DNA of 42,442 nucleotides from Burkholderiales bacterium. GTDB taxonomy: Bacteria; Pseudomonadota; Gammaproteobacteria; Burkholderiales; SG8-41. The DNA lies in the NCBI GenBank assembly GCA_020854035.1, contig JADZGE010000062.1, positions 1 through 42,442 on the forward strand. Reading direction: 5' to 3'. Both the position numbers and the translations under genes were made by a program. Below are positions 22,624 to 32,880 of this stretch, piece by piece. The first letter of the stretch is position 1, and the number at the start of each line of letters is the position of its first letter. Below the pieces are notes generated by a model. That model ran no database searches and was not told the DNA's origin. It saw only the letters and a list, made by a program, of their open reading frames with translations.

Positions 22624-23139
22624 TCAATTAAAGCCGTGATACTCGTCGGCGACGAGCACGGCGACCGGGCGCTTCGTGCGCTCCGCTTCCTGGAACGCGA
22701 TGGAGATGCGCCCGGCATCCGCGCCGTCCTCCACCAGGTAGTAGTTGATGCCGAAGGCGTTCAGGAACCGCTCGGTATAGGTGGCGGCGGTGTCGGTGTT
22801 GACGCCGTGCCGCGTCCACCCGCGGTAGCCCACCATCAGCACGACCGGCACGTTCATGCCGAGGGTCCAGCCGCGCAGCGAGTCGCCCGACTCCATGAGC
22901 CCGGTGTTCTGGATGAGGATCAGCGGCTTCTTGCCGCCCGCGTGGATGCCCGACGCCGCCGGGAACGCAAGCCCCTCGCGGTTGACGCCGACGAGCGTCA
23001 GGGCCGGCTCCGCTTTCATCAGGAGGTAGAGCCAGTTCGTCTCGCTGTCGGGCAGCCAGACGACGTGAGTCACGCCGTTTTTCCTCAGCTCCGCGAGTAC
23101 GACCTCCGGGCCGAGACTGGCCTTCTGTGTGTCGCTCAC
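22624..23139 (-). CDS. Thiamine-diphosphate-dependent decarboxylase, PYR-domain subunit (ComD-like)
   Basis: A 171-residue protein equal to the N-terminal pyrimidine-binding domain: V-V-L-A-E-L-R-K-N-G-V-T-H-V-V-W-L-P-D-S-E then G-V-N-R-E-G-L-A-F-P-A-A-S-G, where the glutamate that activates the cofactor is expected (R-E-G), and Q-N-T-G-L-M-E-S-G-D-S-L-R-G. The end Y-H-G-F-N is short. It starts at GTG 23139 with GGAAAGGA upstream; no ATG fits. With the PP subunit at 21934 it should form an alpha-beta enzyme with the cofactor at the interface, as in sulfopyruvate decarboxylase. The dyad repeat between the two genes may alter subunit stoichiometry by premature termination or mRNA processing. 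Confidence 0.85.
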   Translation of the reverse strand: MSDTQKASLGPEVVLAELRKNGVTHVVWLPDSETNWLYLLMKAEPALTLVGVNREGLAFPAASGIHAGGKKPLILIQNTGLMESGDSLRGWTLGMNVPVVLMVGYRGWTRHGVNTDTAATYTERFLNAFGINYYLVEDGADAGRISIAFQEAERTKRPVAVLVADEYHGFN

Positions 23140-23245
23140 AATATGGTCCTTTCCGCGCACCGCCATGCGCGTGACGCGCCATTCTACCGGCGGGCCGCCC
23201 GAGCGTCGGGGGGAGTGGGCAGGCGGGCGGCATGGCGCATTTGTC

Positions 23246-23680
23246 ATGAACCGATTTTCCGCTCTCCTCGCGTCCGCGGCGGCCGTCGCGACGCTCGCGC
23301 TCGGACCGGCCGGCGTCGCCGCGGCGCAGTCGAAGGACAGGAAGTGCACGAACTGCGGGCGGGTCGAGCAGGTACGTGCCGTGGAGCAGTCGGACTGGAA
23401 GAAGTACGCCGCCCCGGCGGCGGGCGCCGTCGTGGGCGGTGTCATCGGCAACCAGTTCGGAGGCGGCTCGGGCAAGACGCTGCTCACGATCGCCGGTGCG
23501 GTGGGCGGCGGGCTGGTCGGCCACAAGGTCGAAGCGGGCTCGCGCGACAAGGTCTACGAGGTCGTCGTCAGGATGGACGACGGCAGCCGGCGCACCGTCA
23601 CCTACAAGAGTCCCCCTCCGGTGAAGGAAGGCGAACGCGTGCGCCTGCGCGATGGCCAGCTCGTGGTGGTCGAATCCTGA
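23246..23680 (+). CDS. Glycine-zipper 2TM envelope protein
   Basis: A 144-residue exported protein. Residues 1-27 form a signal peptide ending A-A-A-Q. A short C-T-N-C-G pair follows, then the glycine-zipper segment G-A-V-V-G-G-V-I-G-N-Q-F-G-G-G-S-G and A-G-A-V-G-G-G-L-V-G-H-K-V, the pattern of the 17-kDa antigen/SlyB group. The C-terminal part is a small beta domain (V-Y-E-V-V-V-R-M-D-D-G-S-R-R-T-V-T-Y). No lipobox cysteine is at the cleavage site. Such proteins associate with the outer membrane and support envelope integrity. The ATG at 23246 is divergent from the decarboxylase operon. A GC-rich hairpin without a T-tract (about 23688-23722) follows the gene. Confidence 0.85.
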   Translation: MNRFSALLASAAAVATLALGPAGVAAAQSKDRKCTNCGRVEQVRAVEQSDWKKYAAPAAGAVVGGVIGNQFGGGSGKTLLTIAGAVGGGLVGHKVEAGSRDKVYEVVVRMDDGSRRTVTYKSPPPVKEGERVRLRDGQLVVVES

Positions 23681-23783
23681 CCGGCCGGGGAGCGCGCCGC
23701 GCCGCCGGGCGCGCGTGCTCGAGTAGCAGGTCGTCGCCGGCGGCGGCAGAGCCCCGCTTCGTCCGCCGATCGGGGCCGCGCTC

Positions 23784-24179
23784 TTACCGGGGGCGGGAAA
23801 TCACCGTTACCGGCGCGGCCGAGTACCGCACCATCCGGTAGTCATAGCCGTCCTTCTTGCCGCAGTAGCCGCTCCTCATCTGGTCGTAGTGCTCGCAGAC
23901 CCTGCCCGAGAGGCGGTCCTCGTCGTAATCGAGCGTTTTCAGGACCGCGCCGTCCGCGCGCAGGAATGTCGTCGCGTAGACGTTCTTGCCCGAAGTCCTG
24001 CCGTGCCGGACCACGACGTCCACGCGCGCGGTGTCCGCGGTGAGGTCGTAGAAGACCGTGCGGGGGAACCAGACGGTGAATACATGCTGGAGCTGCTTCT
24101 GCCCGAGCTCCGTTAGCTGATAGCCCTCGGCCAGGCGCGAACGCACGATAAGGTGCCGGTCACCCGCCTCCCCGCTCAC
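23784..24179 (-). CDS. Hypothetical protein, 131 aa
   Basis: A 131-residue protein of unknown family. It begins V-S-G-E-A-G-D-R-H-L-I-V and contains Y-Q-L-T-E-L-G-Q-K-Q-L-Q-H-V-F, then beta-like segments V-F-Y-D-L-T-A-D-T-A-R-V-D-V-V-V and a C-E-H-Y-D-Q-M-R-S-G-Y-C-G pair of cysteines near the end. There is no signal peptide from this start. The GTG at 24179 is chosen because GGGAG lies nine bases upstream; the frame is open further upstream, but that part overlaps the preceding gene out of frame. It follows the small periplasmic gene at 24221 by 41 bp on the same strand and is probably co-transcribed. Confidence 0.65.
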   Translation of the reverse strand: MSGEAGDRHLIVRSRLAEGYQLTELGQKQLQHVFTVWFPRTVFYDLTADTARVDVVVRHGRTSGKNVYATTFLRADGAVLKTLDYDEDRLSGRVCEHYDQMRSGYCGKKDGYDYRMVRYSAAPVTVISRPR

Positions 24180-24220
24180 GACGACACTCCCAATGACCGC
24201 GTCGGGCGCCCCCGTCCCGG

Positions 24221-24532
24221 TTACTTCGACTTGGCGTCGGCCGCCTTCGCTTCGCCCTTCCCCTTCGCCTTGCCCGCGTCCTTCACCTCGACGTTCGTGG
24301 CCGTCATCTTGTAGTGGATCGTGACCCGGGATCCTTTCTTGAGATCGCCCGTTACCTTCGTGTCCTTGCCGCGGGCGATCTCCCACTTCTCCTTGCCCTT
24401 CTCCACGGTGATGATGTCGTTCGTCACCTCCAGAACGGGGCCGGTCACCTGATAATCGCGGGGGCCGGCGGCGCCGGCAAGGGCCACGGGCAGGAAGGCC
24501 GCGGCGAGCATGGTCGCGATGCGGGGTTTCAT
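24221..24532 (-). CDS. Small exported protein with KGK-rich tail
   Basis: A 103-residue protein with a signal peptide (M-K-P-R-I-A-T-M-L-A-A-A-F-L-P, cleavage near A-G-A-A at residue 22). The mature part is a compact beta domain: Y-Q-V-T-G-P-V-L-E-V-T-N-D-I-I-T-V with W-E-I-A-R and G-S-R-V-T-I-H-Y-K-M-T-A, an OB-like pattern seen in many small periplasmic proteins. The last 20 residues are Lys/Ala/Gly-rich. I do not know its function. The ATG at 24532 lies after GGAGC. The 223 bp from here to the FIST gene show nothing I can support. Confidence 0.75.
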   Translation of the reverse strand: MKPRIATMLAAAFLPVALAGAAGPRDYQVTGPVLEVTNDIITVEKGKEKWEIARGKDTKVTGDLKKGSRVTIHYKMTATNVEVKDAGKAKGKGEAKAADAKSK

Positions 24533-24755
24533 TCGGTAGCTCCTTCGGTGGATTGTCTGGAATGGCGCCGCCATCTTACCCCGTACGCATCCCGTGCGCT
24601 GCCCCGGGCACGCCGTACCGGCGCCCGTGCAAGCGCCGCCCGGCAGGACCGTCTCCGGTTCGCGCGCTCCCGCCCCGGGGCATCGGCGGGGCCGGGCCGC
24701 TCAAGGGCGCCGGGTTCCGTGCCGTTATCCCGGCACTCCAGCGAGAGGCAGCCGC

Positions 24756-25891
<1,136 letters not shown>

Positions 25892-25895
<4 letters not shown>

Positions 25896-28800
25896 GCGCG
25901 GCCGGGCACGCGATCGAGCTCATGCACCGCCTGCTCAAGCGCCAGATCGAGAGACTCGGACTGACCCGGGAGTCGCCGCCCGACCTCGAGCGTTGGGCGC
26001 GGCTCGTCGATCGGGTGAGCGCCGCCTACACGCAGTCGGACGAGGCGCGGCAGCTCGCCGAGCGCTCCATGGAGATCTCCTCGCGGGAGCTGCGCGCCCT
26101 CTACGACCGGGAGCAACGCGCGAACGAGGAGCTCGAGGAGCGGGTGCGCGCCCGGACCGCGGCGCTCGCCCAGGCGGAGGCGGCGGCGCGCGAGAGCGAA
26201 GCGCGCTTCCGCAGCCTGACCGAGCTCTCCTCGGACTGGTACTGGCAGCAGGACGCCTCCTTCCGCTACCTCGAGATCACGAGCGAGGCTGTTCCCGGCG
26301 CGGGCGCCGCGGCGCTCGTGCATACCGGCGAGCGTCCCTGGGACCGGCCCGCACCCAACATGACGGAGGCGGACTGGGACTTGCACCGGGCCGCGCTCGA
26401 GGCCCGCCGGTCGTTTCACGAACTCGAACTCTGCCGCATCGCCGATGACGGGGCCGAGCGCTGGATGAGCGTGAGCGGCGAGCCCATTTTCGATGCGGCG
26501 GGCGCATTCACCGGCTACCGCGGCGTCGGCAAGGACATCACCGCGCGCAAGCACGCCGAGAAGCTCCTCGAACTGGAGCACCGCGTGACGCGCGAGCTCT
26601 CCGAAGCCGGCACGGCCGCGGCCGGGCTGCGCGCGGTGCTGCGCGTCGTCTGCGAATCGCAGGGCTGGGAATGCGGGCGCTACCTGCGCGTCGACGAAAC
26701 CGGTGGCGCGCTGCGCTGCGTGGACGCGTGGGCGCGCGACGACCCCATGGCGGCGCGGTTCATCGCGTGCAAACGCGATGCGGTGCACGCGCGCGGTGAC
26801 GGACTCGCCGGGCGTGCCTGGCTCACGGGGCAGCCGGTCTGGGTAATCGGCGGCGCCGGCTCCGGGTGCGGCGCGGGCTCCGCGCTGGCGCGCGAAACGG
26901 GACTCACCGGCGCATTCCTGTTCCCGGTGCTCGCCGAGGGCAGGATCATCGGGATCCTCGCCTTCAACGGCCGGCGGCTGCGGGAGCCGGACGAGCGGCT
27001 GCTGCAGGCGGCGCGCGTCGTCGGCAGCCAGACCGGACAGTTCTTCCAGCGCAAGGAGGCCGACGAGCGCGCGCGGTACCAGGCGCGCCAGCAACGGCTG
27101 ATCGCGGAGTTCGGGCAGCAGGTGCTCGCCGGCGTCGAACTCGCCCCGATGCTCGAGCGCGCGGCGGAACTCGTCGCCGCGACCCTGGCGGTCGAACTCG
27201 CCTGTGTCCTCGAACTGGACCCCGGGGAACCCCGGCTTCTGTATCGCGCCACCGTCGGCTGGCCGCGCGAGTGGATCGGCACGCGCACGGTGCCGCTCGA
27301 CCCGGGCAAGCGGCTCGCGCGGGTGATCGACACGCGCGAGCCGCTGGTGATCGACGACTACGGGGCGGCGTCACCGTTCTGCGCATCGCGGCTCACCGCG
27401 CACGGCGTGAAGAGCGGCGCGATCGTTCCCGTGCTCGGCCCGGCCGGCGTGAGCGGAGTGCTGGGCGTGCATTCCCGCTCGCCGCGCCGCTTCACCGGGG
27501 ACGACGTGAGTTTTCTGCGCGGCATCGCGGGCATCCTCGCGATCGCCACCGAGCGCAAGAAGGCGGAAGACCGGCTCGCGCGCCTCGCCCAGTTCGATCC
27601 GGTCACGGGCCTGCCCAACCGGCATCTCCTGCGCGATCGTCTCGGGCAGTCGCTCAACCACGCGCGGCGCAACGGCTGGCTCGCGGGGCTGCTCTTCGTC
27701 GATCTCGACCGCTTCAAGACCGTCAACGACACCTTCGGGCACGGCATGGGCGACCGCCTGCTGGCGGAAGCGGCGGCGCGGCTGAAGAACTGCGTGCGAA
27801 ACGGCGACACGGTCGCGCGCCTCTCCGGCGACGAGTTCGCGATCGTGCTCGCGAGCCTCGCGAAAAGCGAGGACGCCGCGCTCGTCGCGCAGAAGGTCGT
27901 CGCCGCGCTCGCGGCGCCGTTCGATCTCGCGGGCAACGAGACCTACGTCTCGGCGAGCGTGGGCATCGCCGTCTGCCCGGCCGACGGCGAGGAACCGGAG
28001 GCGCTGCTGCGAAACGCCGACACCGCGATGTACCGCGCGAAGGAGCAGGGGCGCAACTGCTACCGGTTCTACCTGCCGCAGATGAACGAGCGGCTGATGG
28101 AGCGCATGCAGCTCGAGGCACGGCTGCGCGGGGCGCTCGACCGCGGCGAATTCCTCCTGCACTACCAGCCCAAGGTGCGCCTCGACACCGGTGAAGTGAG
28201 CGGTTTCGAGGCGCTGCTGCGCTGGCAGCAGGAGGGCAAGCTCGTTGCGCCGCTCGAATTCATCCCGATCCTGGAGGAGACCGGCTTGATCGTGCCGGTC
28301 GGTGAATGGGTGCTGCGCTCCGTGTGCCGGCAGATCAGGCAGTGGGAGGGGGAGGGCATCGCGCCCCCGCCCGTGGCCGTCAACCTCTCCGCACGCCAGT
28401 TCCAGAGCCGTGACCTCGCGGCGACGATACGGCGGATACTCGAGGAATCGGGCGTCGCCCCGGATCTCATCGAGCTGGAGCTCACCGAGACCCTCGTCAT
28501 GAGCGACGCGGAGGAATCGATCGAGATGCTGCGCGAGTTGAAGCGCCTGGGCGTGCGCCTGTCGGTGGACGACTTCGGCACGGGCTACTCGAGCCTCGCC
28601 TACCTGCGGCGCTTCCCGCTCGACACGCTGAAGATCGACCGCACGTTCATTCGCGACATCGTCACCAGCCCGGACGACGCGACCCTCGCGCTCACCATCA
28701 TCAACCTCGCGCACGGCATGCGCCTGAGGGTCGTCGCGGAGGGCGTGGAAACACGCGAACAGGCGGATTTCCTCAGGCGGCACGGCTGCGACGAGATGCA

Positions 28801-29365
28801 GGGCTACTACTTCGCGCGCCCGCTCGACGTCGCCGCCTGCACCCGGGCGCTCCACGAGGGCATGCGGCTCGCCGGGGCCGGGGGCGCTCCCGCCGACGCG
28901 CGCCCCGCGCTCATCATCGTGGACGAGAACGAGCGCGACCTCGCCTCGCTCGAGCAGGCGCTCGGCGCGGGCGGGTTCAACGTGCTGACGGCGACGAGCC
29001 CCGCGGCGGGCTTCGCCCTGCTCGCGCGCCACGACGCGGCGATGGTCGTGAGCGGCAGCGACATGCCGGAGATGAGCGGGCTCGCGTTCCTCGCCAACGT
29101 GCGCAAGCTCTACCCAGGCGCGGTGCGGGCGCTGCTCGCGCGCAGCGATCCGCCGCTCGCCGGCGCCCCGGACGCCGCGGGCATCCACGCGTTCCTGTCG
29201 AAGAACTGGGATTCCGAGCGCCTGCGCGCCGAAGTGCGGCAGGCCTGCCTGCGGCGCTTCCGATCCGCGCCGGCGCCGGGCGCCGCCCCGATTCCGGAAA
29301 CCCGGGCGGCGAGCGCCGCGAATTCCCGGGCGCTCATTGCTGCGGCAGGCCGATCGACCGGATGA
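25892..29365 (+). CDS. PAS-GAF-GAF-GGDEF-EAL-receiver c-di-GMP protein
   Basis: A 1157-residue cytoplasmic signalling protein. Regions in order: coiled coil (about 60-100), PAS (103-220), GAF (230-395), GAF (405-560), GGDEF (565-730), EAL (745-985) and a C-terminal receiver (1005-1120). The cyclase signature is S-G-D-E-F (about 645-649), a variant known in active enzymes. The phosphodiesterase domain is complete: F-E-A-L-L-R-W, N-L-S-A-R-Q-F, L-T-E-T, D-D-F-G-T-G-Y-S-S-L and A-E-G-V-E-T. The receiver is degenerate: in V-V-S-G-S-D-M-P the phosphoacceptor position is Gly1055, although the lysine (L-S-K-N-W) is kept. It starts at GTG 25892 overlapping the FIST stop, so FIST is the likely input. 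Its last 32 bp overlap a convergent Bug gene. Confidence 0.93.
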
Positions 29366-30305
29366 TCTTCGCGTACTTGTCGATCTCCTTCCGGCAGTGG
29401 CTGGTGAGCTCCTCGGGCGTGCTGCCGACCGCGATGAAGCCGAGCTCCTTCAGCCGGTTGCCGGCTTCCGGGTCCTTCAGCGCGGCAACGGCGGCCCTCT
29501 GCAGGGTGTCCACGATCGCCTTCGGCGTTTTCACCGGCACCATCAGGCCCGCCCACGAGTACATCTCGAAACCGGGAAGCGTGTCGGCGATGGCGGGCAC
29601 GTCCGGCAGTTCGGGGGCGCGCTTCAGCATCGCCACGCCGAGCGCCCGCAGCCTGCCGTTGCGGATGTGCGGCAGGCCCGTGGCGATGGGCGAAAAATAG
29701 ACGGCGGCTTCGCCGGAGACCACGGCGGCGAGCGCCGGGCCGCCACCCTTGTAGGCGACGTGCAGCATCTTCACGCCCGCGAGGCCGCTGAAGTACTCGG
29801 CGGTGAAGAACGTGCCGCTGCCGGTCCCGGCCGACGCGTAGACGATGTCGCCGGGGCGGGCCTTCGCGAGCCGGATCAGCCCGGGCACCGACTTCACGGG
29901 CAGGGAGGGATGCACCGCCGCGACGAACGAGGACAGCGCCATCAGGCTCACCGGCGCGAAGTCGGTCAGCAGATCGTAGTTGAGCTTCCTGTAGAGGCTC
30001 GCGTTGATGCTGTGGTTGGTGTGCGCGAGGAAGACGGTGTAGCCGTCGGCCGGCGCCCGTGCCGCGATCTCCGCCCCGATGTTGCCACCCGCTCCGGCCC
30101 GGTTATCCACGACGACCTGCTGTCCCAGGGCGGAGGTGAGACCGTGGGCCACGATCCGGGCCAGGGTATCGGGATTGCTGCCCGCCGAGGTGGCGATCAG
30201 CACGCGGATCGGTTTCGCCGGGTAGGACTGCGCCGGCGCCGCGCAGGCGCAGGCGGCGACGAGGCAGCCGGTCAGCAGGCGTGGCAGCGGATTGCTCGCT
30301 CGCAT
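29334..30305 (-). CDS. Bug/TctC-family receptor
   Basis: A 323-residue Bug receptor with signal peptide (residues 1-25, ending A-A-P-A-Q) and landmarks Y-P-A-K-P-I-R-V-L-I, V-V-V-D-N-R-A-G-A-G-G-N-I-G, D-G-Y-T-V-F-L-A-H, A-A-V-H-P-S-L-P-V-K-S, V-Y-A-S-A-G-T-G-S-G and V-A-Y-K-G-G-G-P-A-L. The C-terminal 11 codons overlap the end of the convergent c-di-GMP gene, an unusual tail-to-tail overlap of 32 bp. It lies 74 bp after the Bug gene at 30380 and may be the last member of the catabolic cluster. Confidence 0.92.
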   Translation of the reverse strand: MRASNPLPRLLTGCLVAACACAAPAQSYPAKPIRVLIATSAGSNPDTLARIVAHGLTSALGQQVVVDNRAGAGGNIGAEIAARAPADGYTVFLAHTNHSINASLYRKLNYDLLTDFAPVSLMALSSFVAAVHPSLPVKSVPGLIRLAKARPGDIVYASAGTGSGTFFTAEYFSGLAGVKMLHVAYKGGGPALAAVVSGEAAVYFSPIATGLPHIRNGRLRALGVAMLKRAPELPDVPAIADTLPGFEMYSWAGLMVPVKTPKAIVDTLQRAAVAALKDPEAGNRLKELGFIAVGSTPEELTSHCRKEIDKYAKIIRSIGLPQQ

Positions 30306-30379
30306 CGGTTCGTATCCTCCTTCGTGCCGAATCTACCGCAGGCGAGGGCGGTCACGCCAGCGGAGCGCCCGCCGCCGGG

Positions 30380-31465
30380 TCATTGCGCCGCGATGCCCGC
30401 CTGCCCGGCGACCTTGCGCCAGCGTGCAAGCTCCGTGGCGATGTGGCGCGCGAACGCTTCGGCGCTCGTGCCCACGCCCTCGCCGCCGTCGGCGGCGAGT
30501 TTCGCGTTGAGATCGGGCGCCTTCGCGCTCTGCGCGAGCGCCCCGTTCAGGCGATCCAGCACCGCGCGCGGCGTCCCCGCCGGGGCGAGCCAGCCGTGCC
30601 ACGTGCCGTTTTCGTATCCGGCCACGCCCGCCTCGGCGATGGTCGGCAGATCGGGCAGGACGCGGGAGCGTTGCGCCGTGGTCACCGCGAGCGCGCGCAG
30701 CCGGGCGCTTCTCACGTGGGTGAGGCTGGACAGCACGTTGCCGAAGAGCAACTGCACCTGCCCCGACATCGCGTCGATCAGCGCCGGCCCGGTACCCTTG
30801 TAGGGAATGTGGGCGATGTTCACTCCGGCGAGCATGCGAAACAGCTCGAATGCCATGTGCGTGGAGCTGCCTTGTCCGGCCGACCCGGCGTCGAGCATGC
30901 CCGGGCGCGCGCGGGCGAGCGCGAGGAGATCCTTCACCGATCTCACCGGCAGGGACGGGTGCACCACCAGCAGGAATGGCGCCCGCGAGACGAGCGACAC
31001 GGGCGCGAAGTCGCGGACCGGATCGTACGGCAGCTTGCCGTGCACCGCCGGCGTGATGGTGAACCCGCTCGTCATGCCGAGCAGCGTGTAGCCGTCGGGG
31101 GCGGCTTTCGCCACCTGCGCGTAGGCGATCGTGCCGCCCGCTCCCGGTCGGTTCTCCACCAGGAACGGCCGGCCGAACGCCTCGGAGAGCTTCTGCGCGA
31201 ACAGGCGCGTCTGGATGTCCGTGCCGCCGCCGGGCGCAAGCCCGACGACCACGCGAACCGGCTTCGATGGATAGGCCTCCTGCGCCACGGCGGCGGCCGA
31301 CAGCGTCCACGCGAGCGCGAACGTCGCGGCGAGTTGCGGCGCTACCATCACGGGCCGCAGGCCGGCAGCCTCGCGCGCCGCGACGGTCAGGCATTTCTCC
31401 GGCGCGTCGATACGGGGACCGGCGCGGGTGTCGGTGTCGGAGTTCGCGAAGTCGTTCCGGGGCAT
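30380..31465 (-). CDS. Bug/TctC-family receptor
   Basis: A Bug receptor of 361 residues if started at ATG 31465, which lies 18 bp after the prpD-like stop with GGAG upstream. The hydrophobic signal segment begins only at residue 40 (M-V-A-P-Q-L-A-A-T-F-A-L-A-W-T-L), so translation from 31348 would give a normal 322-residue precursor, but that start has no ribosome site. Landmarks: Y-P-S-K-P-V-R-V-V-V, V-E-N-R-P-G-A-G-G-T-I, D-G-Y-T-L-L-G, V-V-H-P-S-L-P-V-R-S and A-H-I-P-Y-K-G-T-G-P-A-L. It closely follows the dehydratase gene and is the receptor most likely tied to that enzyme's substrate. Confidence 0.9.
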   Translation of the reverse strand: MPRNDFANSDTDTRAGPRIDAPEKCLTVAAREAAGLRPVMVAPQLAATFALAWTLSAAAVAQEAYPSKPVRVVVGLAPGGGTDIQTRLFAQKLSEAFGRPFLVENRPGAGGTIAYAQVAKAAPDGYTLLGMTSGFTITPAVHGKLPYDPVRDFAPVSLVSRAPFLLVVHPSLPVRSVKDLLALARARPGMLDAGSAGQGSSTHMAFELFRMLAGVNIAHIPYKGTGPALIDAMSGQVQLLFGNVLSSLTHVRSARLRALAVTTAQRSRVLPDLPTIAEAGVAGYENGTWHGWLAPAGTPRAVLDRLNGALAQSAKAPDLNAKLAADGGEGVGTSAEAFARHIATELARWRKVAGQAGIAAQ

Positions 31466-31483
31466 GTCGTACGGTCTCCGGTC

Positions 31484-32878
31484 CTACTTCCTGGCGAAAT
31501 CGCCGGGAATGCGCGCCACGTCGTCGAGGTGCTCGAGCCGGAACAGGCGCTCGAGCGCCGCCCGCGCGCGCCGCGGCCCGATGAATTCCTCCGTCATGCC
31601 GAGGAATTTCTCCGCGATCTGGGCGTCCGATTTCGGCTGCGACAGGTCGCCCTGATCGCCCCCTGCCTCGCCGATGAGCTCATCACCGCCACGGGTGACG
31701 ACGCGCACGCGCGCGCGATGCTCGACCGGCACGCGCCCGTAGGCCGCGGTGAACTCGTCGTTGGTCACCACTTCGACCTTGGCGAGCAGCTCGCGCAGCG
31801 CCGGGCTGCGCAGGTGCTCCTCGTCGAACTGTCGCGGCGTGACCGTCCCGTCCATCAACGCCGCCGCCACCACGTACGGGATGCTGTGGTCGGCCGTCTC
31901 GCGGCAGTCGGGGTTCCAGTGGTGTTCGCCGGTCGCCATGCCGGCCTTGGCGCTCTCGTAGACCTCCACCGTGACGCCCCGCACCTCGGCGATGCGCCCC
32001 TTTAGCGCGGGTGCGACCTTCTCGGCGGCGAGAATCGAAGCGATGGTGGTGGCGCACGACGAGCGTGGCTTGATCAGCGTGTCGAGGATCCGGAACGGCG
32101 CGAGGGCGCCGCCCACCGCGGCGGGCGAGATGCGCTTGCCGGCGACGTGATCGCACCAGCCCGACCCGCCCTCGAACGGCAGGCGCGGGGCGTTCATGCC
32201 CTCGCGCGCGAGCAGCGCCGCGAACACACCGGCCTTGCCGGCATGGCCGGCGGTGACCGCTTTCCACATCGACAGGCGCCCGGTGCGCACCTGCCGCAGC
32301 ACGTTGTTGGGGACGACCGCCATCGAGGCCGCGTCGGCGATCTGCGCGCGCGAGAGCCCGAGCAGCCGCGCCGAGGCGAGTGCCACCGCCAGGCACGCGT
32401 AGTTCGCGCAGTCGAACGGACTCTTGCCGACGGCGTCCGACAGGCGCAGGTAGACCTCGTAGGCGAGCACGACCGCGGCGATGAACTCACGGCCATGCAC
32501 GCGCGCATGCTCCGCCACGCCGAGGATCGGCATCACCACGTCGCTCGGGTGGCCGCCCCCGCTGCCGGGCCGGTGATAGACGTCGTTCAGTTCGACGTAG
32601 CGAGCGGTGGTAGCGTTGACGAAGGCGGCCATGTCGAGCGTCGTCTTCATCGAGGTGCCGGTAATGGTGGCGCCGTCCGCGTCGGGCATGCGCGCGGCGA
32701 GGCGGCGCGCGATACCGCACGGCTCGCCGTCGTATCCGCCCGCGAGGGCCGCCAGGGTGTCGATCACGCGGACCTTCGCCGCGTGCACGACCTCGGAGGG
32801 CAGCGCCTCGAAGCGCAGCCCCGCGGTGTGGTCCGTCAGCCGCTCCTGGAGCGAGTCGAGCGCGTCGTGCACCGGCAT
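31484..32878 (-). CDS. MmgE/PrpD family protein
   Basis: A 464-residue member of the MmgE/PrpD family (2-methylcitrate dehydratase, aconitate decarboxylase, iminodisuccinate epimerase). Family landmarks: V-H-A-A-K-V-R-V-I-D-T-L-A-A-L near the N-terminus, V-E-L-N-D-V-Y-H-R-P-G-S-G-G-G-H-P-S-D (the active-site loop), K-A-V-T-A-G-H-A-G-K-A-G-V-F-A-A-L-L-A and P-R-S-S-C-A-T-T-I. The reaction is probably dehydration or a related elimination on a di- or tricarboxylate; the exact substrate is open. The ATG at 32878 is 2 bp after the CapA stop, and the Bug gene follows after 18 bp. Its place among hydro-lyase and lyase genes supports a role in tricarboxylate-type acid breakdown. Confidence 0.92.
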   Translation of the reverse strand: MPVHDALDSLQERLTDHTAGLRFEALPSEVVHAAKVRVIDTLAALAGGYDGEPCGIARRLAARMPDADGATITGTSMKTTLDMAAFVNATTARYVELNDVYHRPGSGGGHPSDVVMPILGVAEHARVHGREFIAAVVLAYEVYLRLSDAVGKSPFDCANYACLAVALASARLLGLSRAQIADAASMAVVPNNVLRQVRTGRLSMWKAVTAGHAGKAGVFAALLAREGMNAPRLPFEGGSGWCDHVAGKRISPAAVGGALAPFRILDTLIKPRSSCATTIASILAAEKVAPALKGRIAEVRGVTVEVYESAKAGMATGEHHWNPDCRETADHSIPYVVAAALMDGTVTPRQFDEEHLRSPALRELLAKVEVVTNDEFTAAYGRVPVEHRARVRVVTRGGDELIGEAGGDQGDLSQPKSDAQIAEKFLGMTEEFIGPRRARAALERLFRLEHLDDVARIPGDFARK

Positions 32879-32880
32879 CG

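Noticed and set aside
23688..23722. Terminator after the glycine-zipper gene
   Set aside because: GC-rich inverted sequence is present, but the stem is interrupted and has no T-tract, so I mention it only in the gene entry.
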